A DNA stretch of 64,000 nucleotides. Source: CBDBEU01 sp965204565. GTDB taxonomy: Bacteria > Pseudomonadota > Alphaproteobacteria > Rhizobiales > TMED25. The notes under the pieces were generated by a model. That model searched no databases, was not told the DNA's origin, and worked only from the letters and a program-made list of their open reading frames with translations. The position numbers and the translations under genes were made by a program. Positions 19,133-28,529 of this stretch are shown piece after piece. Numbering within the stretch: the first letter of the stretch is position 1; every line of letters starts with the position of its first letter. The DNA is taken from contig CBDBEU010000003.1 in the NCBI GenBank assembly GCA_965204565.1, positions 620,001-684,000 on the forward strand, given 5' to 3'.

Positions 19133-20132
19133 AGCATCTTCGCGATGAGCGGAATCGTTTGGGGATTCCCAATCGCGCACTGATGTGATTCACGGGATGC
19201 GGCAAGATGGAGGCGCATCATGGGTTGGAGATCCGGACAGCGCTGTTCGCAGGACTTGCGGGATCGGGTTCTTTCGGCGGTAGATGGCGGTGAGGCAGGC
19301 GGCAGCGGTGTCCCAACCCGAACCGGGGCCATGCGCCGTGCAAGCCAACGGCGGCTCAGGAAATGGCGCTGGCCGGACATATGAGATCTCACCCCGGCAT
19401 AACACCGGCGAGCGTGCAAACCCGGCTCGAGGCCGATCATGGCGTGTTCATCTCCACCGGCGCGGTGTGGAATGCGGTCCGCCGGCGCGGTCCGTCGTTC
19501 AAAAAAAGCCCTGAGGGCCGCCGGGCAGGACCGGCCGGACGTGGCAGCCCGCCGGCGGATGTAGGGAAGGTCGCCCAGCCCTTCATTGATCCCGAGCGTC
19601 CGATCTTGCTCGACGAGACCGGCGTCAACACCAGGATGGCCCGCCTCTACGGTTGGGCGCCGGTCGGCAAGCGCTACCGGGACAGCGTATCCTTCGGCCA
19701 CTGGAAGACGATGACTTTCATTGCCGGTCTTCGCCTCTCAGGCCTCACGGCCCCCGGGTCCTCGATGGTCCGATGGATGACCAGGCTTTTCGTGTCTATA
19801 TTGAGGAGGTGCCGGCACCGACCTCGACACGCGGTGATGTCGTGGTGCTCGACAACCTGCCTGCCCATCTACCTGCCCATAAGGTCACCGGCATCCGTCA
19901 TGATCATCGTCTCCCCACGCGCCCGGATCTTCTATCTGCCGCCCTACAGCCCCGACATGAATCCCATCGAGATGGCCTTTGCCAGGCTCAAGGCGCTGCT
20001 CGGGCAAGATCCGGCCCGAACCGTCGACGCCCTCGTTGAACGCATCGGCTGCACTATCGACTGCTTCCTCCCGGCCGAATGCGAAAACGTCTTCCACGCA
20101 GCAGGATATCAACGCTCAATGTGAAAATGCTC
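19132..20132 (+). mobile_element. IS630-family element at the adh stop codon
   Basis: About 1.0 kb, bounded by imperfect inverted repeats: GAGCATCTTCGCGATGAGCG on the left, and on the right the complement of CGCTCAATGTGAAAATGCTC. It is flanked by TA on both sides (19130-19131 and 20133-20134), the classic IS630/Tc1 target duplication. The left TA belongs to the TAG stop of the dehydrogenase gene; without the element the flanks join as TTCTAGAGCACG. Confidence 0.88.
19222..20124 (+). pseudogene. IS630-family transposase, frameshifted
   Basis: The helix-turn-helix part (MGWRSGQRCSQDLRDRVLSAV) and the DDE part are recognisable but in different frames. First Asp is in LLDETGVNT, second in VVVLDNLPAH, and the Glu is in MNPIEMAFARLK. 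Indels near 19290 and 19340 break the N-terminus. Around 19755-19900 the middle of the DDE domain is out of frame with both sides. Not active as read. Confidence 0.8.
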
Positions 20133-20165
20133 TAGAGCACGAACCCAGCAGCGGCGTATGGCCGC

Positions 20166-20996
20166 CTAATACAGGCTCATCGGGAAATAGCGCAGCAGCA
20201 ATTCTTCATAATCGCCACTCTTTCTCGCCAGCGTAATGCCCTCACTGAGTATGGCCGCCAGCTTGCTGCGCTCCTTGGCAACGGCAATACCGACACCTTC
20301 GCCGAAATAGTGGGTTTCGGTGAAAACACCACCGCGGAACTGGCAGCAACGCCGTGAGGATGCGCCGTTCAGCCAATACATCAGCCCCAGCCCATCGCCA
20401 AAAAGCGCATCGATCTTGCCAAAACGCAGCGCGATTCGTGCGTCGGAATCGGATTCAAAGGTCACAATCACGGCGTTGGCAAAGAAGTCACGCAGATACG
20501 CTTCATGCGCTGTCCCCTTCAGAACACCCACACGTTTTTCTGCCATCCCCTCCGGCGTCACCAGGTCGAGTTCGACATCCGATCGCACTACAAAACGCGC
20601 TGGCGTGTAGTAGTAGGGATCGGTGAACGTGACCTGCTGGCGATTTGCCACCGTGATCGCGTGAGAAGCGATGATCGCATCGACCTCCGCGTCCGCCAGT
20701 GATGGGATGAGCGCATCCCACGGCTTTGCCTTTATCGTGCAGACAATGTTGAGCGCGCTGCAGATTGCGCGCGCCATATCAATGTTGAAACCGGTGAGAT
20801 CACCATTTTCATCGATGTAGTTGAACGGCGGGAAGTCACTGTCGGTCAGGAATCTGACTTCCTCCGGCAGGGCAGCTTCCAGATGGCGCCCGCCCCAGGT
20901 CTTCGGCAAGGTTTCCAGCGGTTGGGCAATGCTGGAAACGCCGAAACCAAACCAAAAAGTCAGGTTAAGTACAGCGACAATCCGCAGCTTTGCCAT
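20166..20996 (-). CDS. periplasmic solute-binding protein (SBP_bac_3, amino-acid type)
   Basis: Type-3 extracellular solute-binding fold. The ATG at 20996 begins MAKLRIVAVLNLTFW, a signal peptide probably cleaved after SIAQP. Conserved segments are FLTDSDFPPFNYIDENGDLTGFNIDMA, WDALIPSLADAEVDAIIAS and RVGVLKGTAHEAYL. It is 276 residues long. No ABC permease or ATPase lies nearby, so it may be an orphan or left over from a lost transporter. A longer in-frame reading to 21185 lacks the signal-peptide form. Confidence 0.88.
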   Translation of the reverse strand: MAKLRIVAVLNLTFWFGFGVSSIAQPLETLPKTWGGRHLEAALPEEVRFLTDSDFPPFNYIDENGDLTGFNIDMARAICSALNIVCTIKAKPWDALIPSLADAEVDAIIASHAITVANRQQVTFTDPYYYTPARFVVRSDVELDLVTPEGMAEKRVGVLKGTAHEAYLRDFFANAVIVTFESDSDARIALRFGKIDALFGDGLGLMYWLNGASSRRCCQFRGGVFTETHYFGEGVGIAVAKERSKLAAILSEGITLARKSGDYEELLLRYFPMSLY

Positions 20997-21266
20997 GCCG
21001 GCCTGAACGCTGACGGTTAAAGGCTGTCTGCCGCGCGCTCCTTGCCGTATCATGTCACCACTTCCGCCGATCGAATCAGACCGCATCTGCCAGATGCGAT
21101 GGCGTACAACCATTCCACTGGCCAAATGCAAGCCTTTGCGCAAGACTACATCTATATGCGCGGCGTTGACACGCCAGTCAATCACTGGGGAACGGCGTCT
21201 GGCGAATGAATGAATTCGGCGTAATCAAACCCCGCTCCACGGCCCTCGGCAGGTCGCGCGCGCGCC

Positions 21267-23150
21267 GTGGCGCAATTCGCACCGTGCCGGGAAGCGGCAT
21301 CGCACGATTCCTTCGAACGCCTCCTGATGAATCTGTCCATCGTCCTACTTGACAGAATGGGTGAGTTGATCCGCACCGCCCGTCACCAGGGCGTGTCGAT
21401 GCTTCAATTGTTGGCGAAAACCAGCCTGGCCAGCAAGACGCACTTTATGGAGCTCTTGCCACCTACCATAACTGCCGTTTCTGAGCGGTGCCACCCGCGA
21501 CTTCAGACCCAGTATCAAACCCTCGGAAATCGCAAGCTGCCTTGCCGAAGGCTGAATCAGACTGAAAGACCGGGACGGCAGGCACATCATCGCCGCAGCG
21601 TCTACCAATGCCACCCTCACCACCATGTGCCATCTTGGCGGCAGCCATGGCCGCACCGAACCATTCGATGCGGTGACCACGCCATCTGCGATCCGTCATT
21701 GGATTGAGCGGCACCACGGAGAACTTCTGCTCGGGCACGCGATCAGGTGGCTCGCGGACAGCTCGCCCGAAATGTCAACCGAACGCAAGCTTTCACGTGG
21801 CCAGCAGATTTTCGCGCTGGTTGTTGTTTTGTGTTCGCTCACCGCAGCTTCGGCATTGCCGAGCCTCGTGCTGTTCTCGATTGCATTCGCACTGACGTCA
21901 GTATTGTTTTTCGGCGTCGCACTGCAACGGCTGATCACGTTTGCCTGCGAAGTTGGTGTAGGCCGCACCAGACCCCCCGCCACACAAGACCCTCGATCGC
22001 GATTTGCAGGTCTACACCGTGCTGGTGTCGCTCCACCGCGAAGCGCACATGGTCGGCGAGATCGTTTCAAATGTTCTGAAGCTCGACTACCCGCGCGCCA
22101 AACTGGACATCAAGCTGATCCTCGAAGCCGACGATCGCAAAACATGTGAGGCAGCTGCCGCGCTGGATTTTCCGGGCTGTGTCGACATGGTTGTTGTTCC
22201 TGCCGCATTGCCGCGCACCAAGCCCAAGGCCCCCAATTATGCCCTCACTTTCTCGCAAGGTGAGTACGTCACTATCTATGATGCAGAAGATAGTCCCGAA
22301 CCCAATCAGCTGCGCCGTGCACTTGTGCTGCCTTTGCGTCGGGTGGAACCGATCTCGCCTGTGTCCAGGCCCGGCTCAGCATTCGCAATGGGCGCGGCCG
22401 CTGGCTCAGCCGGCAATTTGCGATCGAATATGCCGGCCTGTTCAATGTCATTATTCCCGGGCTTGATCGCCTCGGTCAGCCGCTGATGCTTGGCGGCACA
22501 TCAAACCATTTCCGTGCCGATGTGCTGCGCCAGATCAGTGACTGAGGATGCCGATATCGGCGTGCGGCTGGCACGTCATGGTTTTCGCGCCGGCTGGATC
22601 GACAGCGAAACCCTTGAAGAATCACTTGACACACTCGGCAATTGGACGCGGCAGCGCACACGCTGGCTGCGCGGCTGGATGCAGACATATCTGGTGCACA
22701 TGCGCCAACCTGCGCTGTTGGCACGCCAGTTGGGCGTCGGAAAGTTCATTTCGCTGCAGATGCTGCTCATTGGCATTATCGTATCGGCGCTGATCCATCC
22801 GTTTTTTGTCGGTTACATATTGTTGGAACTCGCCTAGGGCACCGCATTCACGCTGGCCAATGCGCCTGTTCACAAAGCATTATTGCTGATCAGTGCGATG
22901 AATCTGCTGGTCGGCTACGGCATTGCCATGGAAATCGGCGTGCTCGGCCTCTACCGCGCCAACCGGCCGCATTTGCTCGCCGGCATCCTGGCAGCACTGC
23001 TGTACTGGATGCTCATCTCATGCGCCGCTTACGCAGCGCTCGTGTGTTTTGCGATCTCTCCATTCAAATTGGAAAAGACCCTCCACCGCGGCACCAGCGC
23101 TGTTTCCGGAACGGACAGTGGCAAGCCAGCGGCACGACGCGCGATTGGAA
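21267..23150 (+). pseudogene. GT2-family (cellulose-synthase-like) glycosyltransferase, decayed
   Basis: Membrane glycosyltransferase remnant. Pieces in order are a degraded N-terminal helical region (IRTARHQGVSMLQLLAKTS, about 21370-21700); HHGELLLGHAIRWL and two TM helices (about 21700-21950); the GT-A core VYTVLVSLHREAHMVGEIV with KLILEADD and YVTIYDAED (about 22010-22280); then ATRAMLGG-like TSNHFRADVL, TEDADIGVRLARHG and the QRTRWLRGWMQT motif (Q-RW) at about 22550-22690; then C-terminal TM helices. Frames change near 21960, 22310 and 22530, and a TAG at 22835-22837 interrupts the last part. The boundaries are approximate. Confidence 0.75.
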
Positions 23151-23252
23151 ACGGGCAAGCGCAAATGCAGGCAGGCGGTTATCCACCCCAGCCTGACCGG
23201 CGCCCCTCCCCCGGCAAAGCCAGATCCGAGATTTTCCTTGTCCGCGGACACT

Positions 23253-23728
23253 TCAATAAGGACGGTCTCTCAATCCGATTTGGAACGCCACCCGCGACAA
23301 AACCACGGCTCCGAGCCAGAACCCGGCCACAATTGCCACCACCTCACCCGCTGAAAGATCGAGAACAGTGCTCAGAGCCAAGGCGGGCAACAGTGATTCC
23401 GGGATGCGATCAAGCCCGGGCGCCCTGCTGCTTGGTGCATGGCCCAGTCTTCGCTTGACGAAACTGGAAGCAAGATCGCCCAGCAGCGCTCCGTAGCGCC
23501 AGTCAATGCCGATTGCCGAGGCTGCCAGGCTCGTAGCGGCCACCGCAACAATCAGCCCTCGATAGGTTTTCGACCTACCGAACACCGCATGCCCATCTTG
23601 CGGTTTGGCGCCAAAATCGACGGGCCATGCGTATCGTGGTCCCCAAGATCTTCTTGGCCACCACCGGTGCGCCATTTGATACACCCAGCAATATCAGCAC
23701 CTGGATGATGGGGGGAGAAGCTCATCAA
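23253..23728 (-). pseudogene. CDP-archaeol-synthase-like membrane protein (CarS/DUF46), frameshifted
   Basis: Family pattern: IIQVLILLGVSNGAPVVAKKILG, then AWPVDFGAKPQDGHAVFGRSKTYRG, GALLGDLASSFVKRRLG, SRAPGLDRIPESLLPALAL and a C-terminal RDRPY. The FGRSKTYRG and GDLASSFVKRR motifs are diagnostic for CDP-alcohol-forming cytidylyltransferases of the CarS type. A one-base shift near 23640 separates the N-terminal helix from the rest. Bacterial members are of unknown role. Confidence 0.7.
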
Positions 23729-23838
23729 CTCTGCCTCCGAAACCCCACTCGGCTATCTCTTCGACCACGGACATGACCGCCTAACCGGCTCGTCTTGTCC
23801 CATTGATCCACCGCTGACAAGCATCGTCAAAAATGCTC

Positions 23839-24242
23839 CTAGGAGCCAGGGCCTTCGCTTTCCTCGTATCCGAGGACCAGATCGCGCAACGTGACCAGCC
23901 CGACCACTTGTTCCTCCCGCAATACCAGTGAACGGCGAAGCGCCAACAGCCTGATGGCATATTTCACATGCATCTCCGCGCTGATGGTCAATGCCAGCTT
24001 GGTCATGATCTCATAAACGCTGGTGCGTTCAGCCGATTGATTGGCACTGACAACCGGGCCGCAATATCGTGCACCGTCACCCCACCATACTCATCGCCTT
24101 CATGACGGCGCTCAATAACCAGCGAACTCACCTGCAGCCGGCCCATTCCCGCAATCGCGCTGGCCACACTTGCCACTCCATCGACCATATGCAGCGAAAA
24201 TTGCATAACGTCGGCAACCTTGACGATTTTGGTCTCCATCAA
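23839..24242 (-). pseudogene. CBS-domain protein, frameshifted
   Basis: Starts at the ATG at 24242 (MMETKIVKVADVMQ). First CBS motif: VADVMQFSLHMVDGVASVASAIAGM and SSLVIERRHEGDEYGGVTVHDIA. Second, after a shift near 24057: RTSVYEIMTKLALTISAEMHVKYAIRLL and VVGLVTLRDLVLGYEE, ending at a TAG at 23839. CBS pairs bind adenine nucleotides and regulate partner proteins. It overlaps the P-II-like gene by 4 bases, so it belongs to the same operon. Confidence 0.75.
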
Positions 24243-24583
24243 AGTTCCTCCTTGCTGATTTCTTCCTCAATGTTGTCAATTTGCCCGCGAAGACCGATCG
24301 TATCTTCGATATCGATCTGAAATGCCACCCCGGATCCCGGTTTGACGTCAAACCCGCACACCACGCCAATCGCCTCCAGGATCTGTCTGGCGCGGTGCTC
24401 TTCCACCAGAAACAGGATCATGTTGCGTTGCCCGCGATATTCAGCCCCATGAAAGTGTGTGCCGGGTGCAGGCCTTTGCCACGCGCACTGGTGATCACGG
24501 TGCACCCGGTTGCACCGTGCGGTTTCGATCGCCCTGTCCGTCAACGCGTCCTCGGCCAAAACCACGATCAGCTTGAATTTCAT
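24239..24583 (-). pseudogene. P-II-like (nitrogen regulatory type) protein with compensating frameshifts
   Basis: The N-terminus MKFKLIVVLAEDALTDRAIETAR and the C-terminal half RNMILFLVEEHRARQILEAIGVVCG fit a P-II/PII-like trimeric sensor. The middle, about 24440-24540, reads as nonsense in the open frame (CNRVHRDHQCAWQRPAPG), while the neighbouring frame gives VITSARGKGLHPAHTFMGLNIAG, the normal family text. Two compensating indels therefore leave the ORF open but scramble about 30 residues including the T-loop region. It lies between the DUF1538 and CBS genes. Confidence 0.72.
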
Positions 24584-24585
24584 GG

Positions 24586-25000
24586 TTACGCCTCTCCTTT
24601 ACCTGCAACTTTTTCTGGCTGTTCTGTGCTGTTCCGGCACGCCATCCAGTTTCCTATCTGCGCATATCCCATGACGGTGATCATCGGGAACAGGCTGTCA
24701 AGTGCGATCAGGACGAATCCGTCGATCAGAGCGTCACGCCCTGGAACGCTCGCGGCAAGTCCAAGACCGAGTGCAGCAACCAGAGGGGCCGTGACCGTTG
24801 ATGTTGTCACGCCGTCGGAATCGTACGCCAGTGGTACGATCATGCGCGGCGCGTAGAGCGTCAGCACCACCACAATCGCATAGCCGGCAATCATGTAGAC
24901 CGACATTCACGGGATGACGGCCATCGTCGTGGGGATCGATGGACATCAAGAACGGTGACGCCGGCGTATATCGCGCCGGGAGTGCCGATTTCGTCGTCAT
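24586..25000 (-). pseudogene. DUF1538 membrane protein, C-terminal remnant
   Basis: Open from 24906 to 24586 with helices MIAGYAIVVVLTLYAP and ALIDGFVLIALDSLFPMITVMGYAQIG and the conserved YDSDGVTTSTVTAPLVAALGLGLA. DUF1538 proteins are polytopic and of unknown substrate. The upstream part to about 25000 is degraded and then ends against IS1380 sequence, so most of the gene is missing. Confidence 0.72.
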
Positions 25001-25044
25001 CAGGACACACCTCGCCTGTAGTTCTTGCCGGACTGCATGACAAC

Positions 25045-25400
25045 CGGACGCGTCACGCCGGCGCCGGCTGCGGCCGAAGTTCGGCGATCAGCCGCAGGAT
25101 CTCGGCGAACAGGCCCCTTGGCACCGTGCCCTCGGCCAACCGGGCCAACTGGACTGGAACGTGACGTACCGACCGTGTGTGACGATCCCGGCGACGATCC
25201 TGATCGGCTTCTCCTTCAGGCCGGTCGGCGACCATCGCCTGACCGCCTCCGGCAGACCCGGCGTCCGTATGAAGTTACCGGAATTGCAGGCGAGCGCATG
25301 AAGCTGGAGCCGCACGGCATGTTCCGGAACCTCCGGCATGACAGCCGGGTCCGCACAATCGCGTTCCTGCCTTCCTCGATATGCTGCCCGGCCGTGCCGC
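25045..25400 (-). mobile_element. IS1380 C-terminal fragment, inverted junction side 1
   Basis: Minus-strand translation gives GTAGQHIEEGRNAIVRTRLSCRRF, LQLHALACNSGNFIR and RIVAGIVTHGRYVTF-like text, the C-terminal third of an IS1380 transposase, with frameshifts. It is joined head-on, near 25400, to an oppositely oriented piece of the same family. Confidence 0.7.
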
Positions 25401-25581
25401 GCCTGTGCTCAAGCGCCCCGCGGATCGCCCGCCGACCCATGTGCGGCGCATCTGCGGCGACTTCGCGTATCAGGCCGCGTCACGGGACAAACCGTCATGG
25501 GACAAATCATGGCGGGTCGTCGCCAGGGTTGAACGGCATCCGGGTGACTTGTTCCTGAAGATCGGCTTCGTCGTCACCAAC
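25401..25581 (+). mobile_element. IS1380 internal fragment, inverted junction side 2
   Basis: Plus-strand translation gives APVLKRPADRPPTHVRR, FAYQAASRDKP, WRVVARVERHPGDLF and KIGFVVTNL, the middle of the transposase. It contains a 15-bp in-frame tandem repeat (GGGACAAAcCGTCAT-like, 25483-25512). It is cut at 25582 by the end of an IS5 element. Confidence 0.7.
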
Positions 25582-26911
25582 CTGAGGGCCTCGATTTACC
25601 TCGTAACCTTGGCTGATCATGATTCACTCGCGCTATGAAGTGAGGGGGGATGGATGGTTCAGCAGGCCGGATTTTTCGACGTTGATGAACGGCTCAAGCG
25701 TTTGAGCGATTTGGGCGATCAGTTCGAAGCCTGCGTTGCGGCGGTGGACGTCGAGATTTTCCGTGCCGATCCGGACACGGCACCGGCGTAGGCGGATGGC
25801 AGGAAGGGCGCACGCCCGCCTCATGACCCTGTGCTTATGTTCAGGATCCCGATCATTCAGGCGCAGAACACTCTCTCGGACGACCGTGCGGAGTTCCTGA
25901 TCAGCGACCGGCTGTCGTTCATGCGTTTCCCGGGGACGGGCCTGCAAGACAAGGTGCCCGACGCGAAGACGATCCGGGCGTTTCCCGAGCGCCTGACCCG
26001 GGCCAGGGCGATCGACGCTTTGTTCGCCCGGTTCGAGACCGCCCTGCGGGACGCAGGCTATATCGCCATGTCAGGGCCGTTGGTGGACAGCACGCCGGTC
26101 GCCGCCCCCAGGCAACGCAATACGGACGAGGAAAAGAAAGACATCGAGGCAGGCAGGACCGCCGCCGGGATCTGGCCCTCGGATCCCGCCAAAGCACGCC
26201 GGAAAGACATTGATGCGCGCTGGACCGTCCGGTTCGGCAAGGCGAAGACGCCCGTGGATGGTGGTCCCGCGCCGCCCGACATCGCAATTCCGTCTTTCGG
26301 GGACAGGAACCACGCAGGCATCGACAAAGCGTTCCGCTTCATCCGCCGTTGGGATGTCACAGATGCCGCCCGCCATGACGGGCGAATGCCGCGCCAAGGA
26401 TTGCCGGACAAAACCAGCACCGGCTCTGGCGTCCGGGCCGATAGCGCGTACCGTTCGAAGCAGAACGAAGCGTTCCCGGCACGCCACGGTTTTGTCAGCC
26501 ATGTCCACCATCGCAAACCCGGGGGCAGGCTCATGCCGAAGCATATCCGCCGTGGGAACAGGACAAAGTCAAAACACCGCGCGCCGGTCGAGCACGTCTT
26601 TGCCGTCCGGAAGCACATGATGGGCCGGAAGCACGTGATGGGTATGGCAGTCCGCACCATCGGTCCGGCCCGCGCAAAAACCGGGATCGGCATGACAGAC
26701 ATCGCCTGCAACATCCGCCGCCTGGTCCAACTCGGAGGCAGCGTCACCCCCTGATCTGATCACAGGACGTGTCCGTTCAATAGCAACCAGGAACGCTCTG
26801 AAAGCGGGGCACGTCGCTGCATCCGAAACACAAGACCGGTTCAGATGACCACGCCGCGCCGAAATCACAGAAAATCGGACGAACAAGCAAGATTGATAGA
26901 GAGGCTCTCAC
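25582..26911 (+). mobile_element. IS5-family element, copy 1
   Basis: The ends read TGAGGGCCTC at 25582 and the complement TGAGAGCCTC at 26911. The right-hand 150 bp recur almost identically at 35125-35280 (IS5 copy 2), which confirms the boundary. The left end sits in IS1380 sequence and the right end in an IS3 orfB. Confidence 0.75.
25654..26754 (+). pseudogene. IS5-family transposase with in-frame TAG
   Basis: Begins MVQQAGFFDVDERLKRLSDL, and is then stopped by TAG at 25789-25791. The frame resumes after it with ADGRKGARPPHDPVLMF, giving FMRFPGTGLQDKVPDAKTIR, the first DDE Asp in PLVDSTPV, a second Asp region ARHDGRMP / GVRADSAYRSKQNE, and VEHVFAVRKHMMG at the C-terminus. Apart from the TAG the frame is open. 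One interior segment is degenerate compared with relatives. Confidence 0.78.
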
Positions 26912-27124
26912 CTTCTTGTGATTTGCTGGCCAACCTTCAACCCGCAACGTCTCGCCGATTTTGCGGTATCCGTATCGCCCGTACTGCTCGGCTGGCCGGA
27001 TCAATGCCGGCGGCAGGTCATCATCGTGTTGAGGTTTGGATTTGTACTGTTGCGTTGAGCGTGCGACGCCGACCTCACGACATGTGCGCCGCTTCGACGT
27101 TCCGAGCTTCCGGCGCACATGCAC
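26912..27124 (-). pseudogene. IS3-family transposase OrfB, truncated after about 70 aa
   Basis: N-terminus HVRRKLGTSKRRTCREVGVARSTQQYK and LIRPAEQYGRYGYRKIGE match the OrfB start of IS407-type IS3 elements. The rest, including the whole DDE core, is missing because the IS5 copy 1 end at 26911 replaces it. Confidence 0.75.
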
Positions 27125-27150
27125 AACCGCCTGACGAAGGTCGTTCGTCG

Positions 27151-27438
27151 TCAGGCGTTCGGCTTTAAAAAATCCAGGCTCTCCTTGAGGATCAGCTTGT
27201 CGAGTTCGAGATCGACGACGATCTTCCTGAGGCGCCGGTTCTCTTTCTCAAGCGCTTTCAACTTGGACAATTGAGACCGCCCCATGCCACCAAACGTCTT
27301 GCGCCGGTTGTCGTACGTCGCATCACCGATGCCAGCAGAATGACACGCTGTCGCAACATCAACCCCACCCGCCGGATGAAGTTCGATCTCACGCAAAAGC
27401 TTCAGGATATCCTCATCGGAATGCCGTTTCCGAGCCAA
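27151..27438 (-). CDS. IS3-family transposase OrfA (IS407-type)
   Basis: A 95-residue protein: MARKRHSDEDILKLLREIE, a helix-turn-helix CHSAGIGDATYDNRRKTFGGM, and a leucine-zipper-like ALEKENRRLRKIVVDLELDKLILKESL. OrfA binds the IS ends and forms OrfAB by frameshifting. It is intact, but the partner OrfB is truncated, so the element is dead. Its upstream end is probably near 27480. Confidence 0.85.
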   Translation of the reverse strand: MARKRHSDEDILKLLREIELHPAGGVDVATACHSAGIGDATYDNRRKTFGGMGRSQLSKLKALEKENRRLRKIVVDLELDKLILKESLDFLKPNA

Positions 27439-27599
27439 GACAACTTCCCCAACTCCTGACCAAAAACCGTCACAGTTCTAGGGGGCTAAGACAAAACCGT
27501 ATTGCCGAGGAGGCCAACAATCCCATACGCTGCAACCCTGATCGGCCAAACCGCCGATTGGACCGTGGTCAGGTTCCAACTCAAAGGCTGGATCACCAA

Positions 27600-27720
27600 A
27601 AAGACCCGCACAAACTCCATAATCCCCTGACTCCAAAGCCAGGGAAGAGGTCAGAACATGGGTCGCTTCTCAGTGGAAATTTATCACCCTCCCGGGTCAA
27701 CTCTCAGTGAAAATCAACAT
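27600..27720 (-). mobile_element. IS21-family terminal fragment inside phoB
   Basis: On the minus strand the element starts TGTTGATTTTCACTGAGAG and continues with a second TTCCACTGAGAAG-type repeat, the multiple end repeats typical of IS21 elements. No istA or istB reading frame is left. The end abuts codon 16 of phoB exactly. The origin of the stretch from about 27480 to 27600 is not clear to me. Confidence 0.65.
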
Positions 27721-27768
27721 TGGCTCGTCTTCGACAATCAGGACGAGAGGTTCGGGGACAATGGACAT
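27721..27768 (-). pseudogene. phoB: phoB, first 16 codons only
   Basis: The ATG at 27768 reads MSIVPEPLVLIVEDEP, the receiver-domain start of a PhoB-type response regulator with the acidic EDE cluster, then stops at the IS21 end. It lies directly downstream of phoU, where phoB belongs. The rest, including the phosphorylated Asp and the DNA-binding domain, is absent from the window. Confidence 0.8.
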
Positions 27769-27796
27769 TGGTTATCCTGTATCCGCGGCTGATTGA

Positions 27797-28519
27797 CTAT
27801 TCGGCGGCATCGGGTCCGATATAGGTGGTGCTGGTGGTATCGCTCTTCGGGCGCTCTTCATCGAAGATCTCGCCGCTGATCATATAGTGCACCTGTTCGG
27901 CCACACTCGTCGTGTGGTCTCCCATCCGTTCAACATTCTTGGCAATGAACAGAAGGTGCATGCAGAGCGTAATGGCGCGCGGGTCTTCCATCATGTAGGT
28001 GAGCAATTCGCGGAACAGCGTGTTGTGCAACTGGTCGACTTCGGCATCACGCAATCGCACATCTTCTGCCATATCGACATTGCGGTTCACATAGGCATCC
28101 AGCACATCCTTGACCATGCTTTGCACCATGGCACCCATGCGTTTGATGGTCGCAGCGGACGAACCGATCGGCTGTGCTTTGGCCAGAACGCTGCTGCGCT
28201 TGGCAATATTCTTCGCGTAATCGCCGATACGCTCCATGTTCAGCGCAATTTTCGGTGCCACAACGACAGCGCGCAAATCCTGGGCCATGGGCTGGCGCTG
28301 CGCCAGAATGCCGACCACTGCCAAATCAATCTCGGCCTCCAGTACATCGATACGATTGTCGTTGGCGATGACCGCTTCAGCCAGTGTAACGTCGCGTCGG
28401 TTCAAGGCAGTGGCGGCATCGGCAATCTGTTTTTCGACCAATCCACCCATCTCGATAACAAGGGCTTCGATGCGGTTGAGATCTTCGTCGAATGCCGTGA
28501 CGATATGCTGCTTGTCCAT
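27797..28519 (-). CDS. phoU: phosphate signalling complex protein PhoU
   Basis: Helical protein of two PhoU repeats that links the Pst transporter to PhoR and limits phosphate uptake. Repeat signatures are MGGLVEKQIADA and APKIALNMERIGDYAKNIAKR in the first half, and NVERMGDHTTSVAEQVHYM in the second. The ATG at 28519 (MDKQHIVTAFD) gives 240 residues, normal length, and lies 10 bp from the pstB stop. Confidence 0.95.
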   Translation of the reverse strand: MDKQHIVTAFDEDLNRIEALVIEMGGLVEKQIADAATALNRRDVTLAEAVIANDNRIDVLEAEIDLAVVGILAQRQPMAQDLRAVVVAPKIALNMERIGDYAKNIAKRSSVLAKAQPIGSSAATIKRMGAMVQSMVKDVLDAYVNRNVDMAEDVRLRDAEVDQLHNTLFRELLTYMMEDPRAITLCMHLLFIAKNVERMGDHTTSVAEQVHYMISGEIFDEERPKSDTTSTTYIGPDAAE

Positions 28520-28529
28520 TTTCCGTCTC

